Origin: Saccharothrix saharensis
GTDB taxonomy: Bacteria > Actinomycetota > Actinomycetes > Mycobacteriales > Pseudonocardiaceae
Reading direction: 5' to 3'
DNA length: 64,000 bases
Assembly (NCBI RefSeq): GCF_006716745.1
Contig: NZ_VFPP01000001.1
Span: 62,001-126,000 of the forward strand
Position 1 is the first letter of the stretch; each line of letters opens with the position of its first letter. This document shows, one piece after another, positions 34,780 through 43,463 of the stretch. A program made the position numbers and the translations under genes. The notes under the pieces were generated by a model. The model was not told the origin of the DNA. It ran no database searches and saw only the letters and a program-made list of their open reading frames with translations.

Positions 34780-36174
34780 GTGGTGATTCCCCAGACCAAT
34801 TTCGCGTGGGCGACGCTGGTGGAGGTCGACGGGCCGGGACGCCTGCACGACCGCCTGGCCCGCGCCCTGCGCACCGCGATCCGGGACGGGCGGCTGGCCG
34901 AGGGCGACGCCGTGCCGCCGAGCCGGGCGCTGGCCGAGGAGCTGGGCTGCTCCCGCTGGGTCGTGACGGAGGCGTACGGGCAGCTCGTCGCGGAGGGCTA
35001 CCTGGCCGCGCGGGTCGGTTCGGCCACCCGGGTCTCGTGGTCGCCGGAGGCGGCACCGCCGAAGCCGCGCACCCGCCGTGCGCCGACCCGGCCCGCGATC
35101 CGGTACGACCTCGCGCCCGGCCTGCCGGACCTGCGCGCGTTCCCGCGCCGGCGGTGGGCCGACGCGGTCCGGTCGGTCATCGGCTCGGCCGTCCACTACG
35201 ACCTCGACATCCCCGACCCGGCCGGGCACGCGGTGCTGCGCGGCACCCTCGCCGGGTACCTCCGGCGGTCACGCGGCGCGGACGCCGACGTCACGTCCGT
35301 GTTCGTGTGCGCCGGCGTCACCGACGGCCTCGTCCGCACGTGCCGCGCACTGCGCGCGGAAGGGATCGCGGACCTCGCCGTGGAGCACCCCGGCTGGCCG
35401 CGGCTGCGTGACGCCGCGACGAGCGCCGGCCTGCGCGTCCACCCCGTCCCGGTGGACGACGACGGCCTGCGCGTGGACGACCTGACCCGGACGCCGGCGC
35501 GGGCGGTCGTCGTCGGCGCGGCGCACCAGTTCCCGACCGGCACGGTGCTGTCCCCGGCGCGCCGGGCCGGGCTGGTGCGCTGGGCCCGCGAGGTCGACGG
35601 GTTCGTCATCGAGGACGACTACGACGCCGAGTTCCGCTACGACCACCACCCGGTCGCGGTCATGCAGGGCATGGACCCGGGCCGGGTCGTCCTGCTCGGC
35701 ACGGTCAGCAAGACCCTCTCCCCGGCCCTCGGCCTGGGCTGGCTGGTCGCGCCGGCCGGCGTCACCCCGGCGCTGCGGGCCGCGAACCCGGTGGCCGCCG
35801 CACCGCCGGTGCTGGACCAGCTCGCGCTGGCCGCGTTCATCGACCGCGGCTGGTACGACGCCCACCTGCGCGCGGGCCGACGCCGCTTCCGCGCCCGCCG
35901 CGACCTGCTGCTCACCACCCTGGCCGCCGAGCTGCCGCGGGCACGGGTCTCCGGCACCGCCGCAGGCCTGCACGTCCTGCTGCACCTGCCCGACGACACC
36001 GACACCGGGGCCACCGTGCGCGCCGCGGCCTCCGCCGGCCTGCGCCTGGCGGACCTCGACGACTACCGGGCGAAGGGCTCACCGGACCGCGCCCTCGTCC
36101 TCGGGTACGGCAACATCGGCGACACCGAGATCCCCGCCGCCGTGGCACTCCTGCGCGCGGCCCTGACCCGCTGA
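34780..36174 (+). CDS. MocR/GabR-type PLP-dependent transcriptional regulator
   Basis: A 464-aa fusion of a GntR winged helix (residues ~20-85: P-S-R-A-L-A-E-E-L-G-C-S-R-W-V-V) to a fold-type I aminotransferase domain (~110-464). The PLP-binding lysine is in G-T-V-S-K-T-L-S-P-A-L-G-L-G-W; the cofactor-ring Asp is in I-E-D-D-Y-D-A-E-F-R-Y. MocR proteins sense PLP or amino compounds and usually regulate themselves and a divergent gene, here the aldo/keto reductase. Start GTG 34780 (or the adjacent GTG 34783); the open frame back to 34621 is not family-like. Confidence 0.93.
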   Translation: MVIPQTNFAWATLVEVDGPGRLHDRLARALRTAIRDGRLAEGDAVPPSRALAEELGCSRWVVTEAYGQLVAEGYLAARVGSATRVSWSPEAAPPKPRTRRAPTRPAIRYDLAPGLPDLRAFPRRRWADAVRSVIGSAVHYDLDIPDPAGHAVLRGTLAGYLRRSRGADADVTSVFVCAGVTDGLVRTCRALRAEGIADLAVEHPGWPRLRDAATSAGLRVHPVPVDDDGLRVDDLTRTPARAVVVGAAHQFPTGTVLSPARRAGLVRWAREVDGFVIEDDYDAEFRYDHHPVAVMQGMDPGRVVLLGTVSKTLSPALGLGWLVAPAGVTPALRAANPVAAAPPVLDQLALAAFIDRGWYDAHLRAGRRRFRARRDLLLTTLAAELPRARVSGTAAGLHVLLHLPDDTDTGATVRAAASAGLRLADLDDYRAKGSPDRALVLGYGNIGDTEIPAAVALLRAALTR

Positions 36175-36241
36175 TCATCACCGTGCGTACCCGATGAGTG
36201 CGAAACGGTGACGTTACGCTGCGGTCGGGAGGTGGTGCGGG

Positions 36242-36973
36242 GTGCGGATGCCGTTCCGCGTGCACTCGTCGGTCCGGGCGGAGGTCGAACGCCGGTGGGC
36301 GCGCGTGCGGGCGTCGATGCTGCTGGGCTTCCTCGGCCCGCCCGCGGTGAGCCTGGTCGTGGCTCTGGTCGCACGGTGGTCGGGCGTGGCCGTGCTCGGG
36401 TGGGTCCTGCTCGCCGTCGGCGTCACCGTGCCGGTGTGGTTCCTGGTGGCACGGGTCTACGTGCGCCGGCCCGGGTGGTGGGCCGGGCTGATCGCCTACG
36501 CCGGCGCGGCGCAGGCACTCGGCGTCGGCATCCTCACCCGGCACGCCCTGCTGGGCCTGCCGACCGTGCTCGCCGCGGCGGTCGCGGCGGTGCTGGTGAC
36601 CCGGGCGAGGGCGGTGCTGGTGGACGTGGCCGGCGGCGCGGTCGCCGGGACCACGCTCGGCGTGCGCAGCGCGTCGCGGCAGGTGCGCAACCCCACCGGG
36701 CACCCCGTGCTCGCCCACGCCAACTTCGACGGTGAGGTGCTGCGCTGGCACGTGGCCACGGGACCGTCCACCCCGGACGTCTCCGGCGGCGAGCTGCCGC
36801 TGCGCGCGATCACCGACGTGCGGGTGGCGGACACGCCGGCCGCGCCGGGCGGCGAGGTGGTCGTGGTCCGCACCGCCGACGCGGAGGTGGAGCTGGTCGT
36901 CGGCCGCCCGCACGACTTCGCCGCCCTGCTCGACCGCCGCCTGCGCCTGCTCCGCGACGACGACTGGTCGTAA
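36242..36973 (+). CDS. Membrane protein of unknown function
   Basis: A 243-aa protein with four hydrophobic segments in the N-terminal 125 residues (~27-47, 50-70, 80-96, 100-118). A soluble beta-rich C-terminal part of ~120 residues (A-H-A-N-F-D-G-E-V-L-R-W, E-V-V-V-V-R-T-A-D-A-E-V-E-L-V-V) would face the cytosol. I do not recognise the family. GTG 36242 follows GGGAGGTG (36227-36234); ATG 36248 is possible. The next gene is 58 nt downstream on the same strand and could share its transcript. Confidence 0.8.
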   Translation: MRMPFRVHSSVRAEVERRWARVRASMLLGFLGPPAVSLVVALVARWSGVAVLGWVLLAVGVTVPVWFLVARVYVRRPGWWAGLIAYAGAAQALGVGILTRHALLGLPTVLAAAVAAVLVTRARAVLVDVAGGAVAGTTLGVRSASRQVRNPTGHPVLAHANFDGEVLRWHVATGPSTPDVSGGELPLRAITDVRVADTPAAPGGEVVVVRTADAEVELVVGRPHDFAALLDRRLRLLRDDDWS

Positions 36974-37031
36974 CGGCCGCTGTTGTTACTCGTTGGTTGA
37001 ACGGAGTCCGACGACGGAAGGGACAGCGGCC

Positions 37032-37883
37032 ATGGCGACCGAACGGTTGCGGCTGGAGGACGGCACGGAGCTGAACGTGGCACGCGGCGGCCCGCCCGAC
37101 GCCGAGGTGACCGTGGTGCTCGCCCACGGCTACGCGCTCGACCACCGCAGCTGGCACCGGGTGGTGGCCGCGCTGCCGGCGGACGTGCAGGTGATCGCCT
37201 ACGACCACCGGGGCCACGGCACGTCCTCACCGGCCGACAAGGAGACCGCGACCATCGAGCAGCTCGGCGACGACCTCGGCGAGCTGATCGAACGGCTCGC
37301 GCCCGGGGGACGGGTCGTCGTCGCCGGGCACTCGATGGGCGGCATGGCGGCGATGGCGATGGCCGAGCGCCGTCCCCGCCTGTACCGCCAACGGGTGGCG
37401 GGCGTGGTGTTCGTGTCGACCGCCGCGACGGACCTGGCGGAGACGTCGTTGGCGTGGCCCAAGGCGTTGGGCAAGCTGGTGCGGGAGCTGGAACGCGCGT
37501 TCGGGCCCCTGGTGCGGGCGGTGCGGGAGAAGATCGAGCCCGCGAAGACCGCCGGGTTGCGCTGGTGGCTGTTCGGCGACGAGCCGCGCGCGGAGGACGT
37601 GAACCTCACCGCGGACATGGTGTGGTCGCACTGGCCGGAGACGATCGCCCTGTTCCGGCCCGCGGTCGACCGGTACGACCGGGAGGCGGCGCTGACCGTC
37701 GCGGGGGAGCGGCCGGTGATCGCGGTGGTCGGGGACGAGGACCGCCTGGTGCCCGAGTCGAACGCCAAGGCACTGGCCGCCGCGGTCGGTGGCGAGTCCG
37801 TGGTGGTGGAGGACGCGGGCCACATGCTGCCGCTGGAGGCCCCCGCCGAGGTCGCGGCCCGGATCATGGAACTGGTGGCCTGA
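37032..37883 (+). CDS. Alpha/beta-fold hydrolase
   Basis: A 283-aa hydrolase. The oxyanion loop is H-G-Y-A-L-D (~residues 32-37); the nucleophile elbow is G-H-S-M-G-G (Ser near residue 102); the acid is in G-D-E-D-R-L-V-P (~233-240) and the catalytic His in D-A-G-H-M-L-P (~265). A helical cap lies between residues ~135 and 215. Family members include esterases, haloperoxidase-like enzymes and lipid lyases; no substrate can be named. ATG 37032 is preceded by a GGAAGGGA-type ribosome-binding site. A hairpin terminator follows. Confidence 0.93.
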   Translation: MATERLRLEDGTELNVARGGPPDAEVTVVLAHGYALDHRSWHRVVAALPADVQVIAYDHRGHGTSSPADKETATIEQLGDDLGELIERLAPGGRVVVAGHSMGGMAAMAMAERRPRLYRQRVAGVVFVSTAATDLAETSLAWPKALGKLVRELERAFGPLVRAVREKIEPAKTAGLRWWLFGDEPRAEDVNLTADMVWSHWPETIALFRPAVDRYDREAALTVAGERPVIAVVGDEDRLVPESNAKALAAAVGGESVVVEDAGHMLPLEAPAEVAARIMELVA

Positions 37884-37887
37884 ACCG

Positions 37888-37925
37888 CGCGCACCCGGCA
37901 GCCGGGGGCGGCCGCCGGGTGCGCG
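37888..37925. terminator. Terminator between hydrolase and PRC-barrel genes
   Basis: A perfect 12-bp stem (CGCGCACCCGGC with GCCGGGTGCGCG) and a 14-nt loop between convergent genes. Confidence 0.7.
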
Positions 37926-37953
37926 TGGTCCACACCGGACCGCTACCGCCCGA

Positions 37954-38397
37954 TCAGGACGGTGGCGTGCTCCGGTAGCTTTCGGTGTAGTAGTCGCCGA
38001 GTCGTTGCCGGTACTCGTCGGCGTCGAACGTGTCGGCGTCGTACTCCGGGGCCTGCCGCACCTGGTCCTTGGTGCGGTCGACGTGGACCTTCTTCGCGTC
38101 GTGGTCGACCCGCGCGACCGCGCCGACCGGCAGCACGACCTTCCGGTGCGACGACCACGTGCCCGCGTCGACGAGCAGGCAGTCGGCGGGCACCCGGGCG
38201 TTGGACTGGTCGATCTCGCCGATCGTGCCGTCGAGCGCCTCGACCTCGTACCCGAGCAGGCCGATGTCCGGTCGGTCGTGCCGCTCGGGGGACCGGGTGG
38301 CCTCACCGGCCTCGGGGGAGTCGGTGTCGCGCCCGTCGAGCAGCTCGTCGACGTTGCGCCACACCCACGGCGCGAAGGGGATGGGGAGCGGGTGCAT
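37954..38397 (-). CDS. PRC-barrel domain protein
   Basis: A 147-aa soluble protein with one PRC-barrel (residues ~48-110). G-Y-E-V-E-A-L-D-G-T-I-G-E-I-D is the family's opening strand pair; V-V-L-P-V-G-A-V-A-R-V-D-H-D-A-K-K-V-H-V closes the barrel. The acidic C-terminal tail (D-A-D-E-Y-R-Q-R-L-G-D-Y-Y) is common in stress-associated stand-alone actinobacterial PRC proteins. The barrel binds proteins or RNA in other families; the role here is unknown. Confidence 0.88.
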   Translation of the reverse strand: MHPLPIPFAPWVWRNVDELLDGRDTDSPEAGEATRSPERHDRPDIGLLGYEVEALDGTIGEIDQSNARVPADCLLVDAGTWSSHRKVVLPVGAVARVDHDAKKVHVDRTKDQVRQAPEYDADTFDADEYRQRLGDYYTESYRSTPPS

Positions 38398-38657
38398 CTC
38401 GGCCTCCTTGGTCGGATGGTCGAGCGAGGAGTACCCGATCGAGTGGCGGCCGACTCCTCCGTGTTCACGATAACGTCAGTGATGACCGAAGCTCACGCCC
38501 GGTGAGCGCTTCCGTCCCTCGGATCAGTGATGTCCCCTACCCGATCAGGGAGGGTCGTCGATCCGCCCGCCTGCGTGCGAAACGGCGGTGTAGAAGGGGA
38601 TTGGGCCGGTTCCGCTCGGGACCGGACGGCGCTCCACTGGGGAAGGTGGTCGCGAAG

Positions 38658-39389
38658 ATGGGCAGCACGCACGACCGACGTGGCGGCAACGGTCATGACG
38701 GGATGTCGGCGGAGCAGGCGGCGCTGTTCCTGACCGGTGGTCCGGCGGGCCGGGAGCTGCGCGAGAGCAGCCACGAGGCCGGCGGGCCGCGGGAGGGCCT
38801 GACCACGTCCGCGCCGGTGCTCGAGCTGCACGTGTGCATGGGGCTGAACGCCTGCAAGGGCCATGACGAGTCCGGTCAGGCGAAGCTGCCCGGCACGGGC
38901 ACCTGTGCCACCGCGTTGCACGTCTGCCACGGCGACAACCAGTGCCGGGGCCAGGGTGGGTGCGGGTACGCGGGCAGCGAGGTCGAGCAGACCAAGCCGG
39001 GCGAGCAGTCGTGCAGCGCCAACGGCAGTTGCGCGAGCCCGATCAACGAGTGCCGGGTGGCGTCGGCGGGTCCGTTCAAGGGCACCAGCGTGTGGAAGCT
39101 GGCGCGCACGCGGTTCGAGGCGCGGATGTGGGACGCCGGCGTCGCGTTCGACCCGGCGCCCGGTGCCGGCTACCCGAACGACAAGGTGCCCGCCTACGAG
39201 ACGGATCGCGCGCAGCTCTTCGCCTCCCTGACCGCGACGCCGATCGCGACGGAGACGGCGAAGACGGTGCGGACCGAGGAGCCCGCGAAGGCGGCGAAGA
39301 GCGGGAAGACCGGCGGAACCCGGAAGGCGGGCGGACCGCCGCAAGCCGGGGGGAGCGGCGAGCTGCCGCGTTACGTGGGCCGCACCTGA
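38658..39389 (+). CDS. Cys-rich protein with C-x5-C repeats, candidate substrate of the MNIO
   Basis: A 243-aa soluble protein without signal peptide. Nine Cys lie at 60, 66, 83, 90, 96, 102, 119, 125 and 132. The spacing is strikingly regular: C-x5-C at 60/66, 90/96, 96/102 and 119/125. The unit L-H-V-C-x-G-x-N-x-C-x-G occurs twice (57-68 and 87-98), and N-x-C-R-G-Q-G-G-C follows. Flanks are an N-terminal ~50-residue leader-like region and a C-terminal Lys/Ala/Gly-rich tail (~195-243). Its TGA overlaps the MNIO ATG. Cys-rich proteins next to DUF692 enzymes are often the modified precursors (bufferin-type), but this lacks the E-G-K-C-G motif and export signal of known bufferins. ATG 38658; GTG 38646 possible. 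Confidence 0.85.
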   Translation: MGSTHDRRGGNGHDGMSAEQAALFLTGGPAGRELRESSHEAGGPREGLTTSAPVLELHVCMGLNACKGHDESGQAKLPGTGTCATALHVCHGDNQCRGQGGCGYAGSEVEQTKPGEQSCSANGSCASPINECRVASAGPFKGTSVWKLARTRFEARMWDAGVAFDPAPGAGYPNDKVPAYETDRAQLFASLTATPIATETAKTVRTEEPAKAAKSGKTGGTRKAGGPPQAGGSGELPRYVGRT

Positions 39390-40225
39390 TGCCGGCGCCG
39401 GTCCGGCTCGGCCTGCCGGAGCTGGGCTTCGGCGTCGGCCTGCGGTCGCGGCACGCCGCCGACGTGCTGCGCGGGCCGTCCGGAGTGGACTGGTTCGAGG
39501 TCATCACGGAGAACGTCCTGGACAACGGCGGGTACGCGCGGTACCTGCTCGACCAGGTCGCCGAGCGGTTCCCCGTGGTGCTGCACGGCGTGTCGCTGTC
39601 GATCGGGAGCACGGATCCGCTCGACCTGGACTACGTGCGCCGGGTGGGGCGGTTGGCGAGCGGTGTGGGTGCGGCGTGGGTGTCGGACCACCTGTGCTGG
39701 ACCGGTGTGCTCGGGCTGAACACGCACGACCTGCTGCCGCTGCCGCTGACCGAGGAGTCGTTGCGCCACGTGGTGCGGCGGGTCCGGGTCGTGCAGGACG
39801 TCCTGGAGCGCCCGCTGGTCCTGGAGAACCCGAGCACCTACCTGGGTTTCGCGGAGTCGACGGTGTCGGAGTGCGAGTTCCTGGCCCGGTTGGCGGAGGA
39901 GTCGGGGTGCGGGTTGCTGCTGGACGTGAACAACGTCCACGTGTCGGCCGTCAACCACGAGTTCGACCCGTACGACTACGTGCGGGCGCTGCCGGCCGAC
40001 CGGGTCGTGTACCTGCACCTGGCGGGGCACACCGACCGCGGCACGCACCTGATCGACACGCACGACCGGCCGGTGGCGGATCCGGTGTGGGACTTGTACG
40101 AGTTCACGACGGGGTTGCTGCCGTCGGTGACGGCGCTGCTGGAGTGGGACGACCGGGTGCCGGCGTTCGAGGTCCTGACGGCCGAGTTGGCCAAGGCGCG
40201 GGAGCGGGCGGCTCGTGGCGGCTGA
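39389..40225 (+). CDS. DUF692 multinuclear non-heme iron oxidase (MNIO)
   Basis: A 278-aa TIM-barrel protein of the DUF692/MNIO family (BufB/MbnB relatives), which uses two or three iron ions to modify Cys residues of ribosomally made peptides. Expected ligand segments are present in order: [10 protein letters not shown] (His ~72), V-S-D-H-L-C-W (~103), H-D-L-L-P-L-P (~116), L-E-N-P-S-T-Y (Glu ~155), D-V-N-N-V-H (~195), H-L-A-G-H and D-T-H-D-R-P-V (~210-228). The start overlaps the Cys-rich gene's stop (TGATG); the 3' end overlaps the DUF2063 gene by 11 nt. The tight coupling marks the upstream Cys-rich protein as its probable substrate. Confidence 0.93.
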   Translation: MPAPVRLGLPELGFGVGLRSRHAADVLRGPSGVDWFEVITENVLDNGGYARYLLDQVAERFPVVLHGVSLSIGSTDPLDLDYVRRVGRLASGVGAAWVSDHLCWTGVLGLNTHDLLPLPLTEESLRHVVRRVRVVQDVLERPLVLENPSTYLGFAESTVSECEFLARLAEESGCGLLLDVNNVHVSAVNHEFDPYDYVRALPADRVVYLHLAGHTDRGTHLIDTHDRPVADPVWDLYEFTTGLLPSVTALLEWDDRVPAFEVLTAELAKARERAARGG

Positions 40226-41021
40226 GCGGCTGCGCCTGCTGCAGGGCTGGTTGCAGGGCGCGATCCTGGACCCGGCGGGTGCCGGTGGGGTGGCGGACGT
40301 GGTGGTGGGGACGGCCCGGTTGTCGGCGGCGCGGCGGCTGGCGATCTACCAGCACGGGTACCGCTCGCGGTTGGTCGACTGCCTGAGCGCGCACTACCCG
40401 GTCGCCCGGCACCTGCTGGGCGGTGAGTTGTTCGAGGGGTTCGCGCGGGAGTACCTGTCTTCGCGGCCTTCGCGCGGTCACACGTTGGAGGCGCTCGGGG
40501 CGGGGTTCGCCGAGCACTTGGCCGCGGGCCGTCCGGATGTGGTCGAGGGGGAGCGGGAGCCCTGGATCGACCTGTTGGTGGACGTGGTCCGGTTCGAGCG
40601 GGCGTTCACGGAGGCGCACGCGGCGGCGGGTGCGGAGTTCCGCGGGCCGTCGCCGGCCGTGCCGGGGCCGGGTGAGCGGGGGTGGGCCGACACGGTCGTG
40701 TCCACTGTGGAGTGCCTGCGGCTGGTGCGGGCGGGTTTCCCGGTGCACGTGCTCGCGGTCGCGGTGAGGGCGGGCCAGGACCCGCCGTTGCCGGCTCCGG
40801 CCGAGGTCCGCTTGGTGGTGGCGCGCACCGACTTCGTGGTGACCGTGGCGGAGTTCGACGAGCCGCGCTTCCGGCTGCTGGCGGCGTTGCGGGCGGGCAC
40901 GCCGGTGGGTCGGGCCGGTCGTGGCGCGGGGTTGGACCCCGGGCGGACCGACGCGTGCGTGCGCGCCTGGACGGCCGAAGGACTGATCGTCGGAATCAAC
41001 GGAAGGACGTCGCACCGATGA
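40215..41021 (+). CDS. DUF2063 partner protein of the MNIO (BufC-like)
   Basis: A 268-aa protein whose N-terminal ~95 residues match DUF2063 ([30 protein letters not shown]). The family is often called putative DNA-binding. In bufferin and related operons its member (BufC) is thought to present the precursor peptide to the MNIO, which I infer here too. The C-terminal part (~100-268) is less conserved. GTG 40215 lies inside the MNIO reading frame; the stop overlaps the ferritin-like gene (ATGA). Confidence 0.88.
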   Translation: MAAERLRLLQGWLQGAILDPAGAGGVADVVVGTARLSAARRLAIYQHGYRSRLVDCLSAHYPVARHLLGGELFEGFAREYLSSRPSRGHTLEALGAGFAEHLAAGRPDVVEGEREPWIDLLVDVVRFERAFTEAHAAAGAEFRGPSPAVPGPGERGWADTVVSTVECLRLVRAGFPVHVLAVAVRAGQDPPLPAPAEVRLVVARTDFVVTVAEFDEPRFRLLAALRAGTPVGRAGRGAGLDPGRTDACVRAWTAEGLIVGINGRTSHR

Positions 41022-42298
41022 CCACCACTCACGCGGTGCCCACGGGGTACCGGCCGCCGAAGGCGGGCAAGCCGATCGACTCGGTCGATGACCTGTTCTC
41101 GCACCTCTACGACGCGGCGCGGCTGGAGATGTCGACGATCCCGCTGTACCTGTACGCCGCGTACTCGATCAAGACGGACAACGTGTCGCAGTGGTCGGCG
41201 GGTCCGGGTGCGTTCCGGTTGATCAAGAGCATCGTGATCGAGGAGATGCTGCACCTGTCGTTGGTGCGCAACCTGATCGTGGCGATCGGGCGCGGTGACC
41301 ACATCAGGTTCCGGCACGAGGAGTTCGTGCCGACGTTCCCCTCGCCGATGCTGCACCGGGTGCCGCTGCTGGAGCTGAAGCTGGCGCCGTTGACCACGGA
41401 CCTGGTGGCGGACGTGTTCATGCCGTTGGAGCTGCCGGCGAAGGTGGGTGCGCCGCCGGAGTCGGGCGAGTACCAGACGATCGGCCAGTTCTACAAGGCG
41501 ATCTTCGACGGGTTCCAGCGGTTGTGCGGTGTGGACCCGTCGGTGGCCAGGCGGGCGGGGTCGCCGGGGGAGCGGGAGCGGGAGCTGTTCAAGCACAACC
41601 GACTGGACTTGCAGTACACGAACACCTATTGGAACGAGGGCGGTGGTGGTGCGCCGATCATCGTGCACGACCTGCACTCGGCGCTGACCGCGATCAACGT
41701 GATCGTGGAGCAGGGCGAGGGCATGGACCCGGATCAGCAGGAGGTGCCGATCGACCCGGCGAACCCGGCGCAGGACCTGGCGACGGGGCTGTTCGAGGCT
41801 CCGCACTACGTGAAGTTCAAGCGCATCGCGGACGGGTGGGAGCTGATCGGCGACGTCCACCCGGTGCCGGAGAACCCGCGCGTGGCCGAGTACCCGGAGG
41901 GGCCGGTTCGGGACCTGGGGCGGTTGGGGTGTGCCGCTTACACGTACGTGCTGGCCTTGCTGGACGAGCTGTACAACACCTCGGGCAGCGACGTGAAGCC
42001 GGGTGCGACCAGCCCGCGTTACGGGTTGGAGCGGGTGTTCATCGCGGCGATGCAGGGTCTGCTGTTCGGGGTGATCAAGGAGTTGGTCCGCACGCCGATC
42101 ACCGAGGGTCCTTACCGCGGGTTGCAGGCCGCGCCGACGTTCGAGTACTACGAGTTCCCGGAGGGGGTGTCGATGACCCGGCACCTGAAGGAGTTGTGCG
42201 AGCGGGTGCTGCCGCACTTCCCGGCGCTGGGCGGGGACAACGGCGTGCTGTGGCTGATCAGCGACCAGATGCCGCCGGACCTCGGGGTGCGCCGGTAG
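41018..42298 (+). CDS. Ferritin-like domain protein (VioB/iminophenyl-pyruvate dimer synthase-like)
   Basis: A 426-aa protein of the ferritin-like group found in VioB C-termini and related proteins. Helical metal-binding segments are visible: R-L-E-M-S-T-I-P-L-Y-L-Y-A-A-Y-S (~residues 35-50) and I-V-I-E-E-M-L-H-L-S-L-V-R-N (E-E-x2-H, ~70-84). Later helices (Q-F-Y-K-A-I; L-H-S-A-L-T-A-I-N) complete the bundle. Such domains oxidise or dimerise small amines or store iron. It is the last gene of the coupled MNIO operon, so it may supply iron or oxidise the product (inference). Confidence in the fold is good, in the role low. Confidence 0.85.
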   Translation: MTTTHAVPTGYRPPKAGKPIDSVDDLFSHLYDAARLEMSTIPLYLYAAYSIKTDNVSQWSAGPGAFRLIKSIVIEEMLHLSLVRNLIVAIGRGDHIRFRHEEFVPTFPSPMLHRVPLLELKLAPLTTDLVADVFMPLELPAKVGAPPESGEYQTIGQFYKAIFDGFQRLCGVDPSVARRAGSPGERERELFKHNRLDLQYTNTYWNEGGGGAPIIVHDLHSALTAINVIVEQGEGMDPDQQEVPIDPANPAQDLATGLFEAPHYVKFKRIADGWELIGDVHPVPENPRVAEYPEGPVRDLGRLGCAAYTYVLALLDELYNTSGSDVKPGATSPRYGLERVFIAAMQGLLFGVIKELVRTPITEGPYRGLQAAPTFEYYEFPEGVSMTRHLKELCERVLPHFPALGGDNGVLWLISDQMPPDLGVRR

Positions 42299-42307
42299 CG
42301 GTTCGCC

Positions 42308-42340
42308 GGACCGCGTCGGCCGGGGTGGTCGACGCGGTCC
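42308..42340. terminator. Bidirectional terminator after the MNIO operon
   Basis: A perfect 11-bp stem (GGACCGCGTCG with CGACGCGGTCC) and an 11-nt loop between convergent genes. Confidence 0.7.
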
Positions 42341-42349
42341 GCGGCGGCG

Positions 42350-43324
42350 TCACCTCGGCTGCACCCTGGTGAGGACGTTGGACGTGGGGTGCGGGAAGGT
42401 GTAGGTGACGTCGCCGAGGAGGATCTCGAGCACGATCCGCTGCGTGTAGGCGAGGATGTCGTAGTTGTTGCCGCCGTCGAGGGACATGAGCCAGTAGTCG
42501 GCGCCGTAGCCGACGATGGCCGCCCTGCGCTTCTCGAAGGGGATGTTCATCACCGCGCCGCCGTTGCCGGTGTCGACCTGGCAGTGGATGTGGTTGGTGA
42601 TGCCGTGGCCCGCGGCGACGAGGTCGAGGATGGCGGCTTGCAGGGGCAGGGTGATGTGCTCGGTCAGGGCGGGTTGGGGGTTCTGGTAGTTGTCCGGTGT
42701 GGTGAGGGTGTCGCCGTACGGGGAGGTGTCGAGGCCTGCGGGGGTCGGCAGGGGCGGGGCCGCGTCGGGGATCAGCGGTGCGAAGAGGCCGTCCTCGCAG
42801 CTGCCGAGGGCCAGGACGGAGACGCCGTGCGGCACGGAGATCTGCTTGCAGGCGGTCTGGGTCGGTGGTTGTGGTTCGGGGTCACCGGGTTCAAGGGCGG
42901 GGTTGTCGGTCGGGTAGGGGTAGGGGCCGATCTGCTGCTTCTCGGTTTGGAGGTGGAGCCAGGCGCCGTTCTCCTCGTGGACGATGGTGCCGATGCCGGG
43001 GCCTTCGGCGAAGCGGATCTGCTGGTCGTAGAAGACGACGTAGGGCGACTGCTGGTAGGTGCCGCCCCGGTTGGGTGCCTCGACGGGGCTCGCGATGTCG
43101 GCCATGCCCTTGAACTGGATGGTCTCGTAGTAGGTGAAGTTCTTGAGGATGTAGCCGAGGTTCTTGCCGTTCTGGGGTGATTGCTGGGGCAGGGGCATGA
43201 CGTTGTAGGAGTACGGGCTGTCCGGGCCGCCCTTGCCGGTGCCGGGCAGGTCTTGGTTCGTCCACGTGCCGATCAGCAGTTGCTGGAAGCGTGACAGGTC
43301 CGCGATTTGTGCCTTGAGTGGCAT
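42350..43324 (-). CDS. Uncharacterised protein, possible nitrobindin/lipocalin-like barrel
   Basis: A 324-aa soluble protein. The N-terminus (L-I-G-T-W-T-N-Q-D-L-P, then Y-S-Y-N-V-M-P-L-P-Q, F-T-Y-Y-E-T-I-Q-F) has the G-T-W opening and alternating strands of small heme-binding beta-barrels. A Pro-rich middle (~145-230) splits it from a second beta-rich half ending in a conserved-looking strand. I recall related proteins annotated heme-binding but cannot confirm it. There are few Cys and no signal peptide. ATG 43324 is preceded by GGAG. It converges on the MNIO operon across a shared terminator; functional linkage is only a guess. Confidence 0.75.
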   Translation of the reverse strand: MPLKAQIADLSRFQQLLIGTWTNQDLPGTGKGGPDSPYSYNVMPLPQQSPQNGKNLGYILKNFTYYETIQFKGMADIASPVEAPNRGGTYQQSPYVVFYDQQIRFAEGPGIGTIVHEENGAWLHLQTEKQQIGPYPYPTDNPALEPGDPEPQPPTQTACKQISVPHGVSVLALGSCEDGLFAPLIPDAAPPLPTPAGLDTSPYGDTLTTPDNYQNPQPALTEHITLPLQAAILDLVAAGHGITNHIHCQVDTGNGGAVMNIPFEKRRAAIVGYGADYWLMSLDGGNNYDILAYTQRIVLEILLGDVTYTFPHPTSNVLTRVQPR

Positions 43325-43463
43325 CAGGCGCTCCAGGTGTGTTCGCCGTCCCCCTGTGAGGCATGGTCGGCCGTGGCCGTCACGCGGTTCAAGAAAACCT
43401 CGGGGGCGTCACCCGTCGCGGCACGTCCGTCACACGATCGAGGACGGGCGTGGTGGCGGTGCG

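Noticed and set aside
38658-39389. Ferredoxin or 2[4Fe-4S] protein
   Set aside because: No C-x2-C-x2-C-x3-C-P pattern. Cys are spaced by five residues in G/N-rich context, and the gene is coupled to an MNIO.
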